Below, piece by piece: positions 57,421-64,000 of a stretch of 64,000 bases of DNA (position 1 is its first letter; each line of letters opens with the position of its first letter). The DNA is from Lycium barbarum (taxonomy: Eukaryota; Streptophyta; Magnoliopsida; Solanales; Solanaceae). The notes beneath the pieces are model-generated. The model searched no databases and was not told where the DNA came from. It was given only the letters and a program-made list of their open reading frames with translations. The stretch covers positions 17,682,336 to 17,746,335 of the forward strand of contig NC_083340.1 in NCBI RefSeq assembly GCF_019175385.1, read 5' to 3'. The position numbers and the translations under genes were made by a program.

Positions 57421-57970
57421 TATTTTGAGAAGCATTTCTGTCAAAAAACAGTTTTTCAGGAAAGTACTATTGGAGAAAATTAGTTTGTGTGGCGAATTCA
57501 TTCGGGAAGTTTGCTTTTTTCAGTATTTGATAAGCAAATTAGTCAATTTTTACAAAAAGTTTTTTTGAGTGTTAAATGAAAACGGACAAATATCAAGGCA
57601 CTTTGTACTATAGAATTATTTAAAGAGAGAAATTATTTTAATATTCATTATGAAGATCATTAAAGTTATGTGAAAATTATTAGCTCGTATTTTTTCTAAC
57701 AATGACTTTGTTATTCCAAAGAGGAAGAGGAGAGACAGTGGATAAAAGTGAGAAGTGACTCGTTAAAAAGAAACAAGAAAAGACACCGTAGAAACCAAAA
57801 GGAAAAAAAGTAGAAAATAAATGTACAGTATTTGTTTGAAAGATAGATGTGTTAAATTAATAGGGATTAATTTTACTTCTGCATTTTGGAAAAAGAAAGA
57901 GATTTATAGCTTCTTTCAAACAAATTGTTTCTGTGAGCAGCCCTTTTTCGTTGTTGGCTAAATACCTTGA
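57421..57970. other. Intergenic DNA, nothing recognised
   Basis: AT-rich; only short MITE-like words. No gene or complete element. Confidence 0.35.
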
Positions 57971-57975
57971 ATCTT

Positions 57976-58235
57976 AGCTCCCGTTTGGACATAATTTTTT
58001 TTATTTAAAAAAAAAAAAAAAACTTTGTTTATCCATGAAATTTGATCAGTTTCTGAAACATTTTTGAAGAAAAAATTTCAAGTTTCAAAAAGTAGTTTGG
58101 CAAGTTTTCCCCTATAAATCTTTTCTTTCTCTCACAAAACTTTAATTTTTTTCAAGTAAAATGCACGTCCAAACACAACTTCAAAAACTCATTTCTTCAA
58201 CCAAATATATATCTAAACGCTAGCTTAAAAAAATG
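57976..58235. mobile_element. Probable MITE with CCGTTTGGACATAA-like ends
   Basis: The left end TAGCTCCCGTTTGGACATAA is mirrored by the right part GCACGTCCAAACACAAC and ATATCTAAACGCTAGCTTA. The interior has CTCACAAAACTTTAA and AAGTTTCAAAAAGTAG words typical of this MITE class. Borders approximate. Confidence 0.4.
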
Positions 58236-58784
58236 TTTTATTTAAAAAAGAAGTATTTTAACATTCAAGAAGTTGGGCCAAACAGCCTATAAAATTGATA
58301 AAATTGCACGAATTTCCTTCAAAAGGGTTGGTCTTTAATTTTTATTGGACGTTGATCTTTAATTTTTCGCCTTTAGCAATTAAACTTATGCCTAGATTAC
58401 GTTGTTAAAATATAAAGTTATCCTATAAAACCAGAGTCAAGAATGAGTCTAAAACATGTAGAATATTCATCTTCATATTATATACTTCGGAAAGCCAAAC
58501 AAATATGGAAGAAGTGAAATCTGAATTGAATATAGGACAAGACAAGTGCTACCATCCCAACCCCGAAGACAGTGGCTTACTTGGTACGTATTAGTATGAT
58601 TCAATAGGTGTAGGGTTCTTCCAAATATTATACCATAGTAAAAAATATTTGGTTTGGTATTTAAAAGAATTGAAGTAAACAATATTTGTGTGTGTTTGTC
58701 AATTTATAAAATTTATGAGCGTATTTTATTTTTTATTGTTATAGAGATTTTTTAAAATTACATATTTCTTTTTTATTGACATAA

Positions 58785-59335
58785 TAGTCAAAAACACCTG
58801 AAGTATTATTTTGCGAGTTTTCTACCTGAAGCATCAGACATTAGCATTTCCTACCTGAATTATCATCAAACTATTTATCAAAAATAGTTTCTGATGGTGC
58901 ATGGTGTACCCTCTCTTTTTTTTTTGTTTAAAAATGATGCCAAATGGCAGTCCACGCAGATAATTAAAGAAATTAATAGGAAAAATTTTAAAAAAATAGA
59001 TAATTGTCAAAAAAACACCTTTAACTATCACTTGTTTGCGAATTTCCCACCTGAACTATCAGGTGTTTATGTTTTCTCCTGAACTTGTTTGCGAATTTCC
59101 CACCTGAACTATCAGGTGTTTATGTTTTCTCCTGAACTTGTTTGCGAATTTCCCACCTGAACTATCAGGTGTTTGTGTTTTCTTCCTGAACTATCACTAA
59201 CTATTTATCGCAATACACAACTTCGAGGTGTGTTCTAACGAATAGTTAGTGATAGTTGGAAATACAAACACTTTGTAGTTCAGGTAGGAAAAAAAAGTAA
59301 TACTTCAGATGTGTTATTGACAATTATTTTTATAT
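58785..59335. mobile_element. Inverted-repeat element with an internal 53-bp triplication
   Basis: The left arm ATAGTCAAAAACACCTGAAG with TATTATTTTGCGAG and CTACCTGAA is mirrored by the right arm, whose minus strand reads TTGTCAATAACACATCTGAA, GTATTACTTTTTTTTCC and TACCTGAACTAC. Inside, a 53-bp unit (TTTGCGAATTTCCCACCTGA, ACTATCAGGTGTTTATG) occurs three times, with repeat points at 59,041, 59,094 and 59,147. Non-coding. Confidence 0.6.
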
Positions 59336-59559
59336 TTTAGCCATCTTCTCTTTGGTTTCGGCTTGGTGGTAGTTTGGAGCACCGTATTTGCTCCTCCTTT
59401 CATACCAGTAGTATTAGTATTATTGTCGTAGTTTCCTATTCTTCGCTTTCTGTTACTACCGGTTGTTTCTTGTGCTCTGGTTATTGTACTATTTTTTTGT
59501 TATTACACTGTTACCTTTTCTCAAAATGTTATATAATGCTTTCCTTGGCATCTTTCCTT

Positions 59560-59705
59560 CCGCATTTTCCTTTTCAAACTGCTTGGAATGCTTTACTTGA
59601 ACCGAAAGTCTATGAGAAACAACCTTTCTACGGGGTAAGGTCTGTGTATTCACTACCCCTCCCCAGACCCCACTTGTGAAATTACACTGCGCATGTTATT
59701 GTGTA
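59560..59705 (+). mobile_element. SINE remnant (plus strand)
   Basis: ACCGAAAGTCTATGAGAAAC, AACCTTTCTACGGGGTAAGG and CTACCCCTCCCCAGACCCCA match the body of the common Solanaceae-type SINE, ending in GTGAAATTACACTG. The tRNA-like 5' part was not clearly recognised. Confidence 0.7.
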
Positions 59706-60670
59706 ATTTTTAGCCACAAAAAGTTGTATAAACCTGCTCATGATGTTTGCTTGAGTTTTGTATTGTCCATATTGAAGTTATTTATGGATGATTCATTTGT
59801 TTAATAATGAAATTCAGGTAAGTTTGAAAGCATCTACCGTAGTGATCTACGTGTATAAGGTTATTTGATTTGTGAAAGTGAATAATTGTCATGTCTCCTG
59901 GTATAATCGCTCACGAATACATGCTTCAGTAGATAATTGGTTCATTCGTTTGTTCTGTTCTTGCTAAACAGAATGAAAGTTCACTTTGTGTGAATTGAAT
60001 TTTGTTGATCGTGTGTGAAAAGATCGAAAAGCGCATTCCATTTGATGTGGTTCTGGTTCTTCAACTAGCTTATTTCAATCAATTTTCTGACACTCCACTC
60101 GTCCGCCATGAAATTAAAGAAGAAAAGAAGTAAAATACCCCCAGGATTGCACTCATTGGAGGAGTGTTGAGCTTGGCTGCTTAGAACGATGGTGGAAGGA
60201 TGAAGGTAGAGCATTTGCAGGGCATCTGAATAAATTTTACTTCGGGGTTAAAGATTAAGAAGTCTGTGCTTCCAACTTTATGATAAGACTATTTGAAGGA
60301 AGTAAAGGTGGATACATTGTTACTGCTGCATTAGGGCGATATATAGTACTGTACTTGCATTTTTTGTTTTATACTTTAGAATCTAGTGATCTATTTTGAT
60401 ACAGGATATCGATCAATTTTAGTTACAATAGGGTATCTGCCCAATCTGTAATTATGTTGTCGCACTTGCTTAGTGCAAGAATTTTGTAGTATCTTTGATT
60501 ACTTATTAAAAAAAGAATCCTGTGATCTACCATATGCTATCTCGCTTACTTATGTGAATTAAATTACACTAGATTTTTCCGTTCAGAGAACTTCTAGTAT
60601 TTGCGTGACAGAGAAGTAACTTTGATTAAAACTAAAAGCTTTTCGGTCTGCCTCTGTGATGCTTCTACAG
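59706..60670. other. Region upstream of the MATH gene, possible 5' exons
   Basis: An ATG at about 60,109 opens a short basic frame (MKLKKKRSKIPPGLHSLEEC, then TGA) that I do not recognise. Splice-like sites occur (TTTGCAG at about 60,219 and CTACAG at 60,670). No MATH motif is seen here. Confidence 0.3.
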
Positions 60671-62011
60671 ATATAGGGAGAACACTGAGAGATATCCCAC
60701 CAGCTCACTATATATTAAAAGTAGATTCATTCTCATTCCTTGTTCAACTACTTGAGAAAGCTGGAAAAAAGAGATACGAGTCTGATGCTTTCGAAGCCAG
60801 TGGTCACAAATGGTGAAGTATCAATCCAGCTTCAGATTTCCTTTTCCTTTCCCATAGGCTCTCTTTGAAGCTTATAATTGACACACACTATTCTTTAAGA
60901 ATTAATTCCCTCTTTCGGGTGTAAATGTGTGTGTATGTTTGATAATATCAATTCTTTAAATGTGGTTTCATTCTTTAAGGAAACTGTGTCTCTATCCAAA
61001 TGGCGATCAAGAGAGAGGTGGAAAGGGACACATCTCTCTCTACTTGGCCATCACAAACACGGAGGCTTTACCTCTGGGTTGGGAGGTCAATGTGAGTTTC
61101 AAGTTCCTCCTGTTTGACCAGGCTCGTGACAAATACTTGACAATTCGAGGTTCGTTACATGTTTCCAACTTTTCAGTTCTAAAAAATGCAGTCTTGATGT
61201 GTTTGATTTTGATATCATAATTTTCAATTTTAGATATTAACGAGAAGCCAAGACGCTATCATGCAATGAAAACTGAGTGGGGTTTTTCCAAACTACTCCC
61301 ACTCTCTGTGTTCAATGACCCTACAAACGGATACCTTGTTGGTGACAAATGTGTATTTGGCGCGGAGGTGTTTGTTATCAAATATAGTGGTGCAGGAAAG
61401 CTTCTACCGCAGCCCAAAAATCTTGCTGATCATGTTTACACTTGGAATATCTCTAACTTTTCCCGTTTAACCAGCTCAGTTCCTGCAGCAAGTTTCACGC
61501 TTGGAGATTGCAAGTGGTATATATCATTCGGATAGATCAATTGTTTTTCCTTGTTTTAATATCGCATATTTGTAAAGTAGATAATTTAAGGACAACTAAT
61601 GTTGTTTAGGCGGTTAGAGCTCTATCCCAAAGGATACCCCGTAGACGAACACAATGACCTTGCAATCGGAATCCGCTTAGATGACACTACATCGACAGTG
61701 CATGCAACTTATAAGCTGACGATAAAGAATCAAGCGGATGGAGAGGATGCCACGGTTACAGCTTACGCGTACTAATCTTTGTTTTAGCCTACTGGAGAGT
61801 GTACCTTTTATGCACTGAATACCTTAATCTCAACTTTACTTCTGCAGCAATTGCTTCATGTTTCTCTGGTACAAGAAGTTTCTGGTGGCTTTGGAGGAAT
61901 CCCCAAAATTTAGGTCCAGTGACTGATTTATCTAAGGGATTTCTTGTGCGTGATACATTGGTCGTTAAATTCAAGATAACACATATTTTTGCCGTGAAAA
62001 GATTTGCCTAG
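60671..62011 (+). CDS. MATH-domain protein (two MATH/TRAF-like domains)
   Basis: Exons 60671-60812, 60980-61149, 61234-61516 and 61610-61768 join in phase. The first MATH domain shows PPAHYILKVDSFSFL, ASGHKW/KLCLYPNGD, HISLYLAITNTEALPLGWEV, WGFSKLLPLSVFND and YLVGDKCVFGAEVFV. The second begins HVYTWNISNFSRL and continues FTLGDCKW/RLELYPKGYPVD. A further exon from about 61,848 encodes SCFSGTRSFWWLW and LSKGFLVRDTLVVKFKI to TAG at 62,009-62,011, the expected end of a MATH domain. Its frame does not follow from the GTACTA donor at 61,769, so either a splice site is misplaced or there is a frameshift. MATH domains bind partner proteins, often in ubiquitin pathways. The 5' start is not identified: exon A needs one preceding base from an upstream exon. 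Confidence 0.8.
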
Positions 62012-62782
62012 TCTGGTGTTTTGCTTGAGTTCCCAAGTAAGCGCCCTCTCAGATGCTAGCTACTTTTAATTGTTCTCTTTTGCCTATTTGACTTGATCCC
62101 CACTGGTATCAGCATTGCAATGCAGAAAGGCAACTGAAATGGAATATCAGATAAATATCGGTAAAGACCTTTTGAGCTGGTAAATATCACTTTATTGGTC
62201 ATTTGTACCATTTGATGAGTAAATGGGAGGGGCTTTTGGCCATTGCAATGACAAAGGCACACACATGCGCTCCCTCATTGATTTTTTCGGAACTTTAACT
62301 CGGTTTTCTTGCTATTTATGTTCATACATCCATGTATTCTGTATTGATCATGCTGTTTTTATCTTCAATTTGTTGAAAATTATAGATCGCGACCATTTAT
62401 GATCTTGTGAGGCTGACTTTTAAAGGTACAAGTTGATAGGAAACGAGCGGATGAAGATGACGTGTAAATCACATCTTCTGGTCTTTGCCCTGGGTGGAAT
62501 TAGCTTGGTGATTATTAAACAAGGCCTCTTCACCCTTTGACTGGAGGACTTATTTCAGTGCTGCACTTTGCCTTTGCACATATATTTCATGACACTGAGT
62601 AATATATGATAGAAACTACTTTCAACCAGTGTGTTCTGTTTTATTAGATCAGATGCATTCAGTTTGATACTTCTCCTTTACTTCCAAATAGTCATTAAAT
62701 TGTTCTTCTTCATCTGTTGGCACTGCATATTGCTCTGGCGAAAGCTGCCCAGTTCGTCAAAATATTGAATGAACAGCCCTAA
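62012..62782. other. Downstream of the MATH gene, nothing recognised
   Basis: T-rich probable 3' UTR and intergenic DNA. No further exon or element end is evident before the hAT terminus. Confidence 0.35.
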
Positions 62783-63097
62783 TAGTAAAGGTGTCAACCG
62801 GTTCATTGTAACCGGTTTTAACCGGTAACCGGACCGGTTAAACCGGAACCGGTATAACCGGTTAACCGGATATTAGTTTACCGGTCCGGTTCCAAAAAAT
62901 TTTTAACCGGAACCGGACCGGTTAAACCGGTTAAAATAAAAAAAAATAAAAAAATAAAAAAGGAAAGAGCCGTTGGGCCTCGGTAATGGACCGTTGGCAA
63001 CGGTCCATTTGCAAAAATGGCCGTTGCCAAACGGTCATTTTCTTAATTTTTGGCCCCCAATTTTTTTTTTTTTAACACTTTAACCCCTCCCCCACCC

Positions 63098-63111
63098 CTA
63101 TATAAACCCTT
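63098..63111 (+). promoter_or_regulatory. TATA box of the hAT transposase gene
   Basis: CCTATATAAACCCTT lies about 450 bp upstream of the ATG and is followed by a CTTCTTCATC-type leader. Confidence 0.55.
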
Positions 63112-63548
63112 CTTCATTTTCATTTCAATTCACTCTTCTTCATCTTTCTCTCAAATCTCAATCTCTCAATTATAATTACTTTGCAATAATTAGCCACAAA
63201 GTCTTATTATAGTTTCAACTTTCAATTATTAATTTTGCAATTATAATATTGTTGGTAGAGTTGGTGATTTTGCAACAATCCGAAGTAGCTTTGGTGGATT
63301 TGCAATTCTAGCCGCCTTCGCTTTGTTGGAAATTAATCCGGCAATTTGGTACCTTCGTTCCAACTCTATCTTTAATTTTCGCAATTTAATTCTAGCAATT
63401 TATTTTTCGAAATTTAATTTACACAATTTAATTCTAGCAATTTATTTTTCGAAATTTAATTTACGCAATTTAATTCTAGCAATTTAATTTGTTGTAATTT
63501 ATTTTCTTGTGATTTATTTGATTGTGATTTAAATTATTTCTATTTAAT

Positions 63549-64000
63549 AATGTCAAAGAGATTAAGACGTGGTGCCGGTAGTAGTAGTCGTACTGTTAGG
63601 GGTGCGCTTAATGAGGAAACATTTGTGGAAGAAACACCTAATTTAGGTATTGATGTTGGTGGAAATAATCCACTTTTAGGTCATGAGGCAATGCAATAAC
63701 ATTTTACCGACACTTTTAATGAAGACTTAGATGATGATGATGATGATGATGATGAAACACAACCCCCCGAAAATCCCATAGGAGATACAGGTCCTGCACA
63801 ATCACATACACAAGACAAACCGCCTAGAACTCGTAAGCCAACAGCTAAAGTTTGGAAATTTATGACTAAGGATAGGGAAAACCAATCAGTTACATGTACC
63901 CTATGTGGACAAGTATTTAGTTTTAAGCAAGGAACTGGTAAGGATGTACGGGTACACTAAATGCTCATATGAGAACCAAACATATGGATGTTTGGGGAGA
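63549..64000 (+). pseudogene. hAT transposase with BED zinc finger, N-terminal part
   Basis: ATG 63,549 opens MSKRLRRGAGSSSRTVRGAL. A TAA at 63,697-63,699 interrupts it after EAMQ. The frame continues through an acidic run (DLDDDDDDDDE) to the BED zinc finger: KVWKFMTKDRENQSVTCTLC with the CxxC pair, then GQVFSFKQGTG. One base is missing near 63,944 so that the helix with the two histidines (LNAHMRTKH) lies in the next frame. The BED finger binds the element ends. The stop and the shift make this copy inactive, unless they are sequencing errors. Confidence 0.82.

Larger units (their letters stand above)
62783..64000 (+). mobile_element. 5' part of a hAT transposon
   Basis: Starts with TAAAGGTGTCAACCGGTTC. 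The first 150 bp contain about fifteen CCGG cores in AACCGGTT-like contexts, a subterminal repeat cluster of the type bound by hAT transposases. A TATA-like CCTATATAAACCC at about 63,098 and a long AATT-rich leader follow, then the BED zinc-finger transposase start at 63,549. The rest lies beyond the window. Confidence 0.75.

Noticed and set aside
1..64000. tRNA, rRNA or snoRNA genes
   Set aside because: I looked for obvious tRNA A/B boxes and rRNA words and found none I could support; a covariance-model scan (tRNAscan-SE, Infernal) would be needed to exclude short RNA genes.

Overview
The window is nuclear DNA of a flowering plant, most likely a member of the Solanaceae. The basis is AT-rich intergenic DNA, GT-AG introns, conserved plant genes, and plant LTR retrotransposons, SINEs and MITEs whose sequences I associate with Solanaceae. 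No CRISPR array, operon or other prokaryotic feature is present. Most of the sequence is transposon-derived, in several nested layers.

Host genes. An F-box protein lies at 5.6-6.7 kb. A seven-exon DRE2/anamorsin (CIAPIN1) gene lies at 11.1-27.6 kb; its last intron holds a 10.7 kb Copia element and its last 39-bp exon lies beyond that element. A nuclear gene for mitochondrial ribosomal protein S11 is at 46.6-48.9 kb. A two-MATH-domain protein gene is at 60.7-62.0 kb. Broken host-gene pieces are a ROP/RAC small GTPase fragment (2.1-2.4 kb, minus), a PPR protein 3' end (51.9-52.3 kb, minus) and a zinc-finger MYM/TTF-type transposase-derived fragment (9.4-10.0 kb).

Mobile elements. At 1-0.99 kb is the 5' end of an LTR retrotransposon on the minus strand. 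A CACTA terminus ends at 3,467. A Ty1/Copia element (minus) occupies 16,820-27,539 with target duplication CTTGT, and its gag is split by a 4.1 kb solo LTR (22,267-26,391, duplication CAATT). A Ty3/Gypsy chromovirus-like element (plus) occupies about 32,996-45,087, and its RT-RNase H junction is split by a 2.9 kb solo LTR (37,954-40,853, duplication GCTTC). A small non-autonomous LTR element (52,854-57,420) has its 5' LTR split by a related 3.0 kb solo LTR (53,047-56,095, duplication CGAGC). A hAT element with a BED zinc finger begins near 62,783 and runs off the right edge. Stowaway-like tandem arrays, MITEs and SINE remnants fill much of the rest.

Most unusual signal. The inside of the small LTR element (56,406 to about 57,095) is a tandem array of about 22 short hairpins. 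Each has a 7-bp stem and the same 8-nt loop. The stems change in a compensatory way from unit to unit, in a regular three-type order. This suggests selection on nucleic-acid structure, although a decayed coding repeat is a competing explanation.

Other notable points are the nested 12.4 kb DRE2 intron, a GC-AG intron in DRE2, a missing DRE2 start codon, and an F-box gene with an in-frame stop 33 codons before its family-like C-terminus.
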